From NCBI GenBank assembly GCA_026225395.1, contig JAMFSR010000003.1, positions 1 through 64,000 on the forward strand: a stretch of 64,000 bases of DNA, written 5' to 3'. How positions within the stretch are numbered: the first letter of the stretch is position 1; each line of letters opens with the position of its first letter. Under the pieces are notes generated by a model. That model ran no database searches, was not told where the DNA came from, and was given only the letters and a program-made list of their open reading frames with translations. The translations under genes were made by a program, and so were the position numbers. The DNA is from Granulicella sapmiensis (GTDB lineage Bacteria; Acidobacteriota; Terriglobia; Terriglobales; Acidobacteriaceae). Shown piece after piece: positions 17,699-26,199 of this stretch.

Positions 17699-20029
17699 TT
17701 AGTTGGCGTTGACGCGCCATTTGCCAGCCAGGGCGGCTAGTTTGTCGTTCATCGAGACGGGCTCGGGAGTGGGCTTGCGTGGGGTTTGGGGGCGTGGGGT
17801 GTGGGTTGCGGCTACGGGTGAAAGAAGCGCTTTGATGGAGAGGGAGATGCGCTTGGATTTGGCGTCGACCGTTAGGACTTTGACTTTGACGATCTGGCCG
17901 GCTTTGAGGGCTTCGGCGGGGTCCTTGATGAAGCGGTTGGAGATTTCGGAGACGTGGACCAGGCCGTCCTGGTGGACGCCTACGTCGACGAAGGCGCCGA
18001 ACTTGGTGACGTTGGTGACGACGCCTTCGAGCACCATGCCGGGCTGGACGTCGGAGAGTTCGCGGACGGATTCGTTGAAGCTGGGGGCGACGAACTTGTC
18101 GCGGGGGTCGCGGCCGGGTTTGCGGAGTTCTTCGAGGATGTCGTTGAGGGTGAAGGCGCCGGCGGCGAGGTCTTTGGTGTTGAGGTTGGAGAGTAGCGCG
18201 GGGTTGCGGATGAGGTCGGGCACGGGCGTGGAGAGCGAGCGGGCGATTTGCTCGACGAGGGCGTAGGACTCGGGATGGACGGCGGTGGAGTCGAGGGGCT
18301 CGATGCCGTCGCGGATGCGGAGGAAGCCGGCGGCCTGCTCGAAGGCTTTGGCGCCGATGCCGGAGACTTCCTTGAGCTGGGCGCGGGACTGGAAGCGTCC
18401 GTTGGCGTCGCGGAAGCTGACGATGTTGAGGGCGATGCGTTCGGTGATGCCGGCGACGTAGCGGAGAAGCGTCCAGGAGGCGGTGTTGAGGTCGACACCA
18501 ACGCGGTTCACGCAGGACTCGATGGTGGCGCCGAGCGATTGCTGGAGCTGGCGCTGGTCGACATCATGCTGATACTGGCCGACGCCGATGGATTTGGGGT
18601 CGACCTTGACGAGTTCGGAGAGTGGGTCCTGCAAGCGGCGGGCGATCGAGATGGCCCCGCGGACGGTGAGGTCGAGGTCGGGGAACTCCTGGCGGGCGAT
18701 GTCGGAGGCGGAGTAGATGCTGGCGCCGGATTCGGAGACGGTGACCTTGAAGATGTTGGGAAGGGATTTTTCGTGGAGGAAGTCGCGGACGAAGGCGTCG
18801 GTTTCGCGCGAGGCGGTGCCGTTGCCGATGGCGATCGCACGGACGTTGTGCTGCTGGACGAGCGCGGCGAGTTTGTTGGTCGCCTCGGTGGTGCGGCCGG
18901 TGTGCGGGTAGATGACGTCGTGGGCGAGGAACTTTCCGGTTTCGTCGACGATGGCGATCTTGCAGCCGGTGCGCAGACCGGGGTCGATGCCCAGGACGGA
19001 GATGGGACCGGCGGGTGCGGCGAGCAGTAGGTGGTGCAGGTTGTCGCGGAAGACCTCGATAGCGGCGGTGTCGGAGCGGCGCTTGAGCTCGAGGCGGATT
19101 TCGCCCTGGAGGCTGGAGTTGAGGAGGCGTTTCCAGGAGTCTTCGATGGCTAGCTGGAGGTGGGGTGTCCAGTCGCCAGGTGTTTTGAGGATGCGGGAGG
19201 CGATGAGTGAGAGTGTGCGTGCGTCTTTGTCGGCGGCGCTGGCGGTGGATGCGAGTGTGCTGGCTTCGGCGCTTTCGATGAGCCAGTAGAGGACGCCTTC
19301 GGCTTCTCCGCGGCGGATGGCGAGCATGCGGTGCGAGGGGATGTTCTTTACCGGCTCGCGGAAGTCGTAGTACATCTTGAATTTTTCTTCGGGGTCTTTG
19401 GGCTTTTCGCCTTCGGCTTCGTAGGACTTGCGGGAGACGATGACGCCTTCGTCGAACATGAGGGCGCGGGCGGCTTTACGGACGTCGGCGTCGTCGGCGA
19501 TGCGCTCGGCGACGATGTGGCGGGCGCCTTCGAAGGCGTCGTCGGTGGTGGGGACTTCTTTCTCTGGGTCGACTAAGGATGTTGCGAGGTCGAGTGCGGA
19601 GGTAGTGGTGAGTGTTTGGTTCCAGAGGTAGTCGGCGAGGGGTTCGAGGCCGCGCTCGCGGGCGATGGTGGCCTTGGTGCGGCGCTTGGGTTTGTAGGGG
19701 AGATAGAGATCTTCGAGCTCGGAACGGTCGAGGGTTTTGAGGATGCGGGCCTTGAGCTCGTCGGTGAGCTTGCCTTGTTCTTCGATGGAGGCAAGGATCG
19801 TTGCTCGGCGGTCGGTAAGCTCGCGGAAGTAGGCGAGCTTGTCTGCGATGTCGCGGATCTGGACCTCGTCGAGATTGCCGGTGGCTTCCTTGCGATAGCG
19901 CGCGATGAAGGGGACGGTAGAGCCTTCGTCAAGCAGCGCCATGACGGCTTTTATGCCGGGGAGCGGGAGGTTGAGGGCCTGGGCGATGTGCAGAAGGAGG
20001 GACGGGTCGAGCAGTGTTGGGACAGACAT
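17699..20029 (-). CDS. tex: RNA-binding transcription accessory protein Tex
   Basis: A 776-residue Tex protein of full length. The order is the Tex N-terminal helical domain (PFIARYRKEATGNLDEVQIRDI near 38), a YqgF-like RNase H-fold domain (VLGIDPGLRTGCKIAIVDETG near 345), helix-hairpin-helix repeats (NTASWTLLRYVAGI and VSGIGAKAFEQAAGFLRIRDG), and a C-terminal S1 RNA-binding domain (GMVLEGVVTNVTKFGAFVDVG, about 665-735). Tex acts on RNA and RNA polymerase in many bacteria. It appears monocistronic, 250 bases from the next gene upstream of its 3' end. Confidence 0.96.
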   Translation of the reverse strand: MSVPTLLDPSLLLHIAQALNLPLPGIKAVMALLDEGSTVPFIARYRKEATGNLDEVQIRDIADKLAYFRELTDRRATILASIEEQGKLTDELKARILKTLDRSELEDLYLPYKPKRRTKATIARERGLEPLADYLWNQTLTTTSALDLATSLVDPEKEVPTTDDAFEGARHIVAERIADDADVRKAARALMFDEGVIVSRKSYEAEGEKPKDPEEKFKMYYDFREPVKNIPSHRMLAIRRGEAEGVLYWLIESAEASTLASTASAADKDARTLSLIASRILKTPGDWTPHLQLAIEDSWKRLLNSSLQGEIRLELKRRSDTAAIEVFRDNLHHLLLAAPAGPISVLGIDPGLRTGCKIAIVDETGKFLAHDVIYPHTGRTTEATNKLAALVQQHNVRAIAIGNGTASRETDAFVRDFLHEKSLPNIFKVTVSESGASIYSASDIARQEFPDLDLTVRGAISIARRLQDPLSELVKVDPKSIGVGQYQHDVDQRQLQQSLGATIESCVNRVGVDLNTASWTLLRYVAGITERIALNIVSFRDANGRFQSRAQLKEVSGIGAKAFEQAAGFLRIRDGIEPLDSTAVHPESYALVEQIARSLSTPVPDLIRNPALLSNLNTKDLAAGAFTLNDILEELRKPGRDPRDKFVAPSFNESVRELSDVQPGMVLEGVVTNVTKFGAFVDVGVHQDGLVHVSEISNRFIKDPAEALKAGQIVKVKVLTVDAKSKRISLSIKALLSPVAATHTPRPQTPRKPTPEPVSMNDKLAALAGKWRVNAN

Positions 20030-20111
20030 TCCTCGCTAGGATAGCGGGTGCGAGGGAGGAAAACGCGGGCGCTATGGTTGCGCTGCACCGCGCGTTTGCT
20101 GATGGCTTGTA

Positions 20112-20279
20112 TTAGTGGCCGGGATGGCCTGAGAAGGCTTTGTAGAACATGTAAAGCAGACCGATGGCTACGAGCCAGAAGACGATCTGGGCGGGGATGC
20201 TCTTTTTGCGGACTATCTTTTCGTCGAGCGTTACTTTGTTGGGGTTGGAGGAGGATACTTCGAGCGGGGTTTTATCCAT
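20112..20279 (-). CDS. Small single-pass membrane protein, 55 residues
   Basis: A reading frame of 55 codons with a polar N-terminus (MDKTPLEVSSSNPNKVTLDE), a basic patch KIVRKKS, one membrane segment (QIVFWLVAIGLLYMFY) and a short GHPGH tail. Lysine-rich cytoplasmic side before the segment suggests N-in topology. There is no clear ribosome-binding site. It follows the HepT/MntA operon by about 50 bases on the same strand and may be part of it. Confidence 0.55.
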   Translation of the reverse strand: MDKTPLEVSSSNPNKVTLDEKIVRKKSIPAQIVFWLVAIGLLYMFYKAFSGHPGH

Positions 20280-20332
20280 AAGTGTGCGATGCAGTCTGGC
20301 GGGATGACGTTACTTCGTTCGTCGAGATTGGG

Positions 20333-20533
20333 TTAGAAGATGCTGTCGGAGCGAGACCATTTGCGGAGGGCAAAGAGCCAGGTGAGAATAGCGGCGAAGA
20401 TTGAGCCGGCGAGGGATTCCGGGAGTTGCGACCACGATAGGTGGCCGCGGAAGGCGTACTCGAAGAGGAGATCGAGGATGAGGTAGGCGAGGAGCCAGGC
20501 GAGGAAGAGGGGCCAGCCGGGTTTGCGGGTCAT
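20333..20533 (-). CDS. Small two-pass membrane protein coupled to hepT
   Basis: A 66-residue protein with two hydrophobic segments (about 8-26 and 40-55), a short polar loop and a basic C-terminus. Its ATG overlaps the hepT stop as ATGA, so it should be made with the toxin-antitoxin pair. I do not recognise a family. It could be an extra component of the system or a passenger. Confidence 0.68.
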   Translation of the reverse strand: MTRKPGWPLFLAWLLAYLILDLLFEYAFRGHLSWSQLPESLAGSIFAAILTWLFALRKWSRSDSIF

Positions 20534-20889
20534 GGGTGTTGAGCGGCGTCCAGCTCAGCGGCCCAGGCTTCGATTTGTTGTTTGAGAATGGGGACGGACT
20601 CTTGGATGACCTTCCAGACGTAGGCATCATCGACATACATGTATCCATGGACAATGATGTTGCGGAAGTTTGCGATGTCTCGCACGTGGTCCACTCGCGA
20701 ATGAAGTTCAGGCGAAATCTGCCCAATGTGTGACAGCGCTTCAGCGATGATGATGAAGTCACGTTCGCATCCGCGGCGGAGCAGGAAGACCTCCTGGTAT
20801 GTTTCGAAGCCTAAGCCACCGACTGTGAGTTCGATCTCAAGGATGCATTGCAGGATGTCTTCTAGATATTTTCTAGGATCACGCCGCAT
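20530..20889 (-). CDS. hepT: HepT-like toxin (DUF86, HEPN domain)
   Basis: A 119-residue all-helical HEPN protein. The RNase-type motif R-x4-H-x-Y is intact as RNIIVHGY near residue 76-83. HepT is the toxin of MntA/HepT systems and is silenced by AMPylation of the motif tyrosine by MntA. It overlaps mntA by 11 bases upstream and the small membrane gene by four bases downstream. Confidence 0.88.
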   Translation of the reverse strand: MRRDPRKYLEDILQCILEIELTVGGLGFETYQEVFLLRRGCERDFIIIAEALSHIGQISPELHSRVDHVRDIANFRNIIVHGYMYVDDAYVWKVIQESVPILKQQIEAWAAELDAAQHP

Positions 20890-21187
20890 AAAGAGTGACC
20901 TGAGTGTCTTCGATTTCTTTTCGAAAGAACCTGTTGGGTATAGTTTCCCCGGTAATCATGTCTACCTTGCGGCCGAACAGGGTGACCAGCTCGTCATGCA
21001 ATGCGTGAATATGCCTCACATAGTTATCCAAAGCTTCCGGGGCAAATTCGACGCGCACGTCGACATCGCTGGTGGACGGGTCAAAGTCATCGCGAGTAGC
21101 TGAACCGAAGACGGAGAAGCGGCGCACATGGTGGGTGCGGCAGAGTTCAACGATTTCACTTTGTTTCGCAGTGATGAAGTCCTGCAT
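20879..21187 (-). CDS. mntA: MntA-type nucleotidyltransferase antitoxin
   Basis: A 102-residue minimal nucleotidyltransferase. The active-site pattern is FGSATRDDFDPSTSDVDV, with GS followed after 11 residues by D-x-D, and a third acidic position near VDMIT. In characterised pairs MntA transfers AMP to HepT. It is first in the operon. The stop overlaps hepT by 11 bases. Confidence 0.88.
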   Translation of the reverse strand: MQDFITAKQSEIVELCRTHHVRRFSVFGSATRDDFDPSTSDVDVRVEFAPEALDNYVRHIHALHDELVTLFGRKVDMITGETIPNRFFRKEIEDTQVTLYAA

Positions 21188-21240
21188 GGCGCTTCTCCTT
21201 TCGTGGGTAGTTTAGCGCGAATCATAGCGTGTTGCATGAA

Positions 21241-21264
21241 GAAAGGCACGGCCGAAGCCGTGCC
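21241..21264 (-). terminator. Terminator of iscRS
   Basis: Perfect 8-bp stem (21245-21252 with 21257-21264) and a four-base loop, 25 bases after the iscS stop. On the minus strand it is followed by TTTCTTC. Confidence 0.75.
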
Positions 21265-21289
21265 CCTTGTGGCTGTGATGCGTGGAGTT

Positions 21290-22561
21290 TTAGTGAGCGG
21301 CCCACTCGATTTTCGAGAGGTCGATGCCTTCTTTGACCATCTCGTAGAGCGGGGAGAGCTCGCGGAGGTGGAGGACTACGTCGATGAGCTTGTCGGACAC
21401 GTAGTCGACTTCCGCCTTGGTGTTGAAGCGGCCGAGGCCGAAGCGGATCGAGCTGTGGGCGACGTCGTCGCCGAGGCCGAGGGCCTTGAGGACGTAGCTA
21501 GGTTCGAGCGTGGCTGAGGTGCAGGCCGAGCCGGAGCTTACGGCGATGTCGTTGATGCCCATGAGGAGCGACTCACCTTCGACATAGACGAAGCTCATGT
21601 TCAGGTTGCCGGGGAGGTGGTGGTCCATGTTGCCGTTGACCTGGGTGTAGTCGAGCGCCTTTTCGAGCTTGGCGCGAAGGTAGTCGCGAAGCTCGATTTC
21701 GCGCTTGGCCTCGGATTCCATCTCGTTCATCGCGATCTCGCAGGCTGCGCCGAGGCCGACGATGCCGGGGACGTTGAGTGTGCCGGAACGCATGCCGCGT
21801 TCGTGGCCTCCACCGTTCTGCTGTTCGGAGATCTGGACGCGAGGGTTGCGGCGGCGAACGTAGAGCGCGCCGACGCCCTTGGGGCCATAGAGCTTGTGGC
21901 CGGAGAGCGAGAGGACGTCGATGTTGTCGTTGATGACGTTGACGGGGATCTTGCCCACGGCCTGTACGGCGTCGGTGTGGAAGAGGACCTTCTTCTCGTG
22001 GCAGAGCGCACCGATTTCCTTGATGGGCTGGACGACGCCGATTTCGTTATTGGCGTACATGATGGAGACGAGGATGGTCTGGTCGTCGATGGCGTTGCGA
22101 AGGTCTTCGAGATCGATGAGGCCGTCAGCTTTTACGGGCAGGTAGGTGATGCGGAAGCCCTGCTTTTCGAGCTTCTTGCAGGTGTCGAGGACGGCCTTGT
22201 GCTCGGTGACCTCGGTGATGATGTGGTTGCCGCGCTCCTTGTACATCTCGGCGATGCCCTTGATGGCGAGGTTGTTGGACTCAGTGGCACCGGAGGTGAA
22301 GATGATCTCCTTGGCGGTGCAACCGATGAGGGCGGCGATCTGTTCGCGGGCCTTTTCGACGCCGGCTTCGGCTTCCCAGCCGAAGGAGTGGTTGCGGCTG
22401 GCGGCGTTGCCGAAGATGCCGGTGAGGTAGGGCATCATGGCCTCGAGCACGCGGGGGTCAAGCGGCGTGGTGGCGTGGTTGTCCATGTAGATGGGCAGCT
22501 TGACGCCTGCAGGAAGAGGCTCTTTGGACTGAGTTACGTTGACTCCGATGGTTTCAGGCAT
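21290..22561 (-). CDS. iscS: Cysteine desulfurase IscS
   Basis: A 423-residue PLP enzyme that supplies sulfur from cysteine for Fe-S assembly. The PLP lysine is Lys223 in [12 protein letters not shown], with His121 stacking on the cofactor. The sulfur-carrying Cys347 lies on the loop [13 protein letters not shown]. The C-terminus [18 protein letters not shown] matches the E. coli IscS tail that docks IscU. Group I, long active-site loop. It lies 78 bases after iscR and forms an operon with it, ending at a terminator. Confidence 0.96.
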   Translation of the reverse strand: MPETIGVNVTQSKEPLPAGVKLPIYMDNHATTPLDPRVLEAMMPYLTGIFGNAASRNHSFGWEAEAGVEKAREQIAALIGCTAKEIIFTSGATESNNLAIKGIAEMYKERGNHIITEVTEHKAVLDTCKKLEKQGFRITYLPVKADGLIDLEDLRNAIDDQTILVSIMYANNEIGVVQPIKEIGALCHEKKVLFHTDAVQAVGKIPVNVINDNIDVLSLSGHKLYGPKGVGALYVRRRNPRVQISEQQNGGGHERGMRSGTLNVPGIVGLGAACEIAMNEMESEAKREIELRDYLRAKLEKALDYTQVNGNMDHHLPGNLNMSFVYVEGESLLMGINDIAVSSGSACTSATLEPSYVLKALGLGDDVAHSSIRFGLGRFNTKAEVDYVSDKLIDVVLHLRELSPLYEMVKEGIDLSKIEWAAH

Positions 22562-22639
22562 GATGTGTACTCCTTGAACGTGCTTGCTGAGGCGGGCGAG
22601 AAGCAGATCCTTCGCTCCGCTCAGGATGACAAAAATTGG

Positions 22640-23125
22640 CTAAAGGCCGATGCTGACCAAGCCGCCGGCTAATGCTGCGGAGGGATTGGTTTCGGCCGGG
22701 TCGATGAGATCCGAGATGCGAATACCGTTGAGCAGGTCCTTGATGCTGTCATTGACCTTGCGCAGCGGTTCTTTGATGGTGCAATGGCCTGCGAGGTCGC
22801 AGGTTCCGTGAATCGTGATGCAACTGGTGATGAAAAGCGGGCCGTCGATGGCGCGAATGACCTCGAAGGCGGTGATGTCGTGCGCGGATCGGGCGAGCGA
22901 ATATCCACCGTTGGTGCCGGCGTGGGAGACGAGCAGGCCGGCTTTGGCCAGGGTCTGGAGGATTTTCGCCAGCAGCTGCGGAGGGATGTGGTACGCCTCA
23001 GCTATATCTTTGGCGGATTGGGCAGGGTTCGCACCATTGCGGATGGAGGCAGCGAGGGTCTGCTGCTCGGCGAGATACTTTAGCGCCATCAGTCCGTAGT
23101 CCGCTTTTTTTGTGAGCCTGAGCAT
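22640..23125 (-). CDS. iscR: Rrf2-family Fe-S regulator IscR
   Basis: A 161-residue winged-helix regulator. The N-terminus MLRLTKKADYGLMALKYLAE and GGYSLARSAHDIT are Rrf2 hallmarks. Three cysteines in CITIHGTCDLAGHC fit [2Fe-2S] ligation, spaced C-x6-C-x5-C, close to IscR. Position directly before iscS supports IscR, which would sense cluster supply and control the operon. I could not identify a clear operator upstream. Confidence 0.9.
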   Translation of the reverse strand: MLRLTKKADYGLMALKYLAEQQTLAASIRNGANPAQSAKDIAEAYHIPPQLLAKILQTLAKAGLLVSHAGTNGGYSLARSAHDITAFEVIRAIDGPLFITSCITIHGTCDLAGHCTIKEPLRKVNDSIKDLLNGIRISDLIDPAETNPSAALAGGLVSIGL

Positions 23126-23250
23126 GGTTTCGGGGGCGATTGGACGCTCGCGCGAGCTCGAATTCCGCCACCTTCAGTTTACGGCTGGAATCGACGCGAA
23201 GCAAGACCAAAGCGGTCGGAGATGTGCCTCCGACCCGTAACGGCTGGATA

Positions 23251-23697
23251 ATGGTGTACATGGAAAAGATGAAAGTACGGCCCATGGCGCTGGCCGATGT
23301 GGCGGCGGTTGCCGAATTGGTGGAGCAGCTTTCCTATCAGCGAACGGTAGAGGATGTGGCGGCGTGGATCGCTGGTGTTCGCCCGGAGACGCAGGCGGCG
23401 TTTGTGGCGTGTGTGGCGGACGAGGTTGTGGGGTGGATTGAGGTTTCGATGGAACGGAGGTTGCAATACGCTCCGTATGCGCTGATCGGCGGGCTGGTGG
23501 TGCGGGAAGGGATGCGCAGCCTGGGGATTGGGCGGCGGCTTTGTGAGGAGGCTGAACGCTGGTGCGTGGAGCGCGGGGCGGCCAGCGTCAGGGTGACTTC
23601 GCGCAGCACGCGTGAAGCGGCGCACCGGTTCTATCTGCGCGATGGCTACACGCTAGTGAAGACCTCGATGGTGTTCGAGAAGCAGGTTGGCGAGTAA
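23251..23697 (+). CDS. GNAT family N-acetyltransferase
   Basis: About 148 residues. The acetyl-CoA binding motif A is IGGLVVREGMRSLGIGRRLCEEAE, followed by the C-terminal RVTSRSTREAAHRFYLRDGY typical of GNAT. ATGs at 23251, 23260 and 23269 are all possible starts; none has a strong ribosome-binding site. The substrate is unknown. It is divergent from iscR. Confidence 0.85.
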   Translation: MVYMEKMKVRPMALADVAAVAELVEQLSYQRTVEDVAAWIAGVRPETQAAFVACVADEVVGWIEVSMERRLQYAPYALIGGLVVREGMRSLGIGRRLCEEAERWCVERGAASVRVTSRSTREAAHRFYLRDGYTLVKTSMVFEKQVGE

Positions 23698-23752
23698 TGC
23701 GGCGTAGAGGGACAGCGCATCCACCGGGCGAAATCGGCTACCATGCGGTATC

Positions 23753-23782
23753 CATGAAGTTGCGATTTTCTGAGCTACTGTG
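23753..23782 (+). other. Possible nine-codon leader overlapping the pgsA-like start
   Basis: ATG at 23753 opens MKLRFSELL and ends in TGA at 23780-23782, which overlaps the GTG start of the next gene as GTGA. This arrangement would couple translation of the synthase to the leader. Whether it is translated is unknown. Confidence 0.3.
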
Positions 23783-24370
23783 ACTGCCTTCCGACAAGTT
23801 CGAGCTGTGCCTAATCTTTTGACCATGGCGCGGCTTTTTGTGTTGCCCTATCTGGTGATCACGATTCTGGACGGACACTGGCGGCTGGCATTTGCGCTGC
23901 TGTGGCTGGCCGGCGTAAGCGATGGCTTCGACGGGCTTCTGGCGCGCAAGCTGCATCAGCGCACTACGCTTGGGCTGTATCTGGATCCCATTGCCGACAA
24001 GCTGCTGATGAGCACGATGTTTCTGGTGCTGACGCATGTCGGGGTCATCCCGCGGTACGTGACGGTGCTGGTGTTCAGCCGCGACCTGGGGATTCTGCTG
24101 ATTGCTACGCTGCTGTTTGCGACCAACACGCTGCGGGACTTCCGGCCAAGCCTGCTGGGCAAGATCAATACGGTGATCCAGATTCTCGGAGTGCTGACGG
24201 TGATGACCTGCCAGGTGATTCCTCGGGCGGGTTTGAACGACTTGAAGGCGCTGCTGTTGTGGTCGATTGCACTGCTGGCGCCGGTTTCCGCGGCGGAGTA
24301 CGCGTGGATCGTGCTGAAGCGGATGCAAACGCCGCATACGCCTCAAGGGCCTACCGTAACGGCGGATTGA
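23780..24370 (+). CDS. CDP-alcohol phosphatidyltransferase, PgsA-like
   Basis: A 196-residue membrane enzyme with a GTG start. The CDP-alcohol phosphotransferase signature is complete: D-G-F-D-G-L-L-A-R, then G-x3-D-x3-D (GLYLDPIADK). N-terminal VPNLLTMARLFVLPYLV is typical of phosphatidylglycerophosphate synthase (makes PGP from CDP-diacylglycerol and glycerol-3-phosphate). Cardiolipin synthase of the CDP type is an alternative. It precedes tRNA-Val. Confidence 0.88.
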   Translation: MTAFRQVRAVPNLLTMARLFVLPYLVITILDGHWRLAFALLWLAGVSDGFDGLLARKLHQRTTLGLYLDPIADKLLMSTMFLVLTHVGVIPRYVTVLVFSRDLGILLIATLLFATNTLRDFRPSLLGKINTVIQILGVLTVMTCQVIPRAGLNDLKALLLWSIALLAPVSAAEYAWIVLKRMQTPHTPQGPTVTAD

Positions 24371-24425
24371 CCCAGGAAGAATTGCAGCCAGGGGTCGCTT
24401 GCGGTAAGCTGAATAGACGCAGTAC

Positions 24426-24502
24426 AGGCGCGTAGCTCAGTTGGTTAGAGCGCTACCTTGACACGGTAGAGGTCTCCGGTTCGAATCCGGACGTGCCTAC
24501 CA
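24426..24502 (+). tRNA. tRNA-Val (anticodon GAC)
   Basis: A 77-base tRNA with CCA encoded. The acceptor arms AGGCGCG/CGTGCCT pair with one G-T. The D stem is GCTC/GAGC. The anticodon stem CTACC/GGTAG encloses TTGACAC, giving anticodon GAC. The T arm contains GGTTCGAATCC. Confidence 0.95.
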
Positions 24503-24542
24503 TCCTTTCCCCACTACAAAAGCATTCTCGCTGGCCAGGGCT

Positions 24543-26108
24543 CTACGTTCCGCAGAAGGTTTGCGTCACGGACTCTTCAGGGCGAGCCGGTGTGGCATAA
24601 CGTTCGAGGTGCGGACGGTCCTCGTAGGGGTGCGACGTCACGCTCAACAGCTCCTCAAACGGCTGGAAGTCCTGCCGCTCAATGGCGGCGTCGAGCGCTG
24701 CTTCAACCACATGGTTGCGTGGAATGAATGCCGGGTTTGCCAGTCGCATCGCCGCAGTGCGTGCTTCTCCAGAGAGAGGTTCTGCTTCAAGGCGTCTGCG
24801 CCATCCAGCAGCCCACGCGTCAAACGCTGCGGGATCTGCAAACAGGTTGCGAACTCCTGCGTCGCCATGCGGTTGAGCAGCGGCATCGCACAGGCGGCGG
24901 AAGGTCAGCGTGAAGTCGGCACGGTTGGCCGCCATGCGGTCCAGCAGGTCCTGGGCCAGCGCTTCATCGCCTTCCTGCTCGGTGAAGAGACCGAGTTTGT
25001 GGCGCAGGCCGGTAAGTCGCGTTGTTTCATACTGCGTTGCGAAGGTCTCCAGCGCTTCGTACGCCGACGCCAGCGCAGCTTCCTGACTACCGGCCTCCTG
25101 CTCCAGTATGGGAAGCAGTGCTTCCGCGAGACGTGTGAGGTTCCAGTGCGCAGCGTGAGGTTGGTTGCTGTACGAGTAACGGCCCTGGCGATCAATGGAG
25201 CTGAACACTTTGTCTGGGTCGTAGGCTTCCATAAACGCGCACGGACCGTAATCGATCGTCTCACCGAAGATGGAACTATTATCCGTGTTCATCACACCGT
25301 GGATGAAGCCAAGCAGCGTCCACTGGGCGATCAGGCGAGCCTGCCTGCCGACCACGCTCTTCAGCAGCGTTTGATACGGCTGCTTCGCTTGAGCAGCTTC
25401 AGGATAGTGACGGCCAATGGCGTAGTCCGCAAGAATTTGCAGGCCTTCCACATCGTTTCTTGCGGCGAAGTACTGGAACGTGCCGACACGGAGATGGCTT
25501 GCTGCAACGCGAGTCAACACGGCCCCGGGCAACACGGATTCGCGAAACACCTCTTCCCCTGTGGTGACTGCGGCAAGTGCGCGCGTGGTCGGCACACCGA
25601 GTGAATGCATTGCCTCGCTCACGATGTACTCGCGCAACACCGGACCGAGTGCTGCTCTGCCATCGCCACGGCGCGAAAAAGGAGTTGGACCGGAACCTTT
25701 GAGCTGGATGTCGTAGCGGGAAGCATCGCACCCTACTACCTCGCCCAACAGGTTCGCACGGCCATCGCCGAGTTGAGGCACAAAGTGGCCGAACTGGTGT
25801 CCGGCGTAGGCAAGCGCTATGGGCTCAGAACCGGTGGCCACCTGGTTGCCGGATAGGATCTCTATGCCTTCGGCGCTTGCGAGCGCTTCGGGATTGAGTC
25901 CCAGCTTATGGGCAAGTTCCACATTGATCTTGATCAAGCGAGGAGCCGCTACCGGTACCGGATTCGTACGAGAGTAGAAGCGTTCCGGTAAGCGTGCGTA
26001 GCTGTTATCAAAGCCAAAGAGAACGGGCTGGCGTACGAGATTGGAAAGCGACGGGCTTGTCATTACGGGAGCATCTGGAGAATTCATGATCGGATCAAAG
26101 TCTCGCAC
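24543..26108 (-). CDS. selO: SelO family protein AMPylase (YdiU)
   Basis: About 521 residues, or 514 from an alternative start at 26087. SelO is a pseudokinase that transfers AMP to protein Ser/Thr/Tyr and protects against oxidative stress. Typical stretches are [42 protein letters not shown], the nucleotide-binding [18 protein letters not shown], and [21 protein letters not shown]. The C-terminus ends in FCGT, a Cys in the position where some SelO proteins carry selenocysteine. Confidence 0.95.
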   Translation of the reverse strand: MRDFDPIMNSPDAPVMTSPSLSNLVRQPVLFGFDNSYARLPERFYSRTNPVPVAAPRLIKINVELAHKLGLNPEALASAEGIEILSGNQVATGSEPIALAYAGHQFGHFVPQLGDGRANLLGEVVGCDASRYDIQLKGSGPTPFSRRGDGRAALGPVLREYIVSEAMHSLGVPTTRALAAVTTGEEVFRESVLPGAVLTRVAASHLRVGTFQYFAARNDVEGLQILADYAIGRHYPEAAQAKQPYQTLLKSVVGRQARLIAQWTLLGFIHGVMNTDNSSIFGETIDYGPCAFMEAYDPDKVFSSIDRQGRYSYSNQPHAAHWNLTRLAEALLPILEQEAGSQEAALASAYEALETFATQYETTRLTGLRHKLGLFTEQEGDEALAQDLLDRMAANRADFTLTFRRLCDAAAQPHGDAGVRNLFADPAAFDAWAAGWRRRLEAEPLSGEARTAAMRLANPAFIPRNHVVEAALDAAIERQDFQPFEELLSVTSHPYEDRPHLERYATPARPEESVTQTFCGT

Positions 26109-26199
26109 GGGGATGATGAAATGACCTCATGCCCCATCCCTGATTCTATGCTTCGGCGATTCGTGAATGCGGGACCTCGCAGCCGCTTAAGGCAGAAGC

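Noticed and set aside
20530-21187. Single HEPN gene without antitoxin
   Set aside because: The upstream overlapping frame is a clear minimal nucleotidyltransferase, so it is a pair.
24426-24600. tRNA-Val as an integration site for a mobile element
   Set aside because: No integrase and no repeat of the tRNA 3' end was seen downstream.
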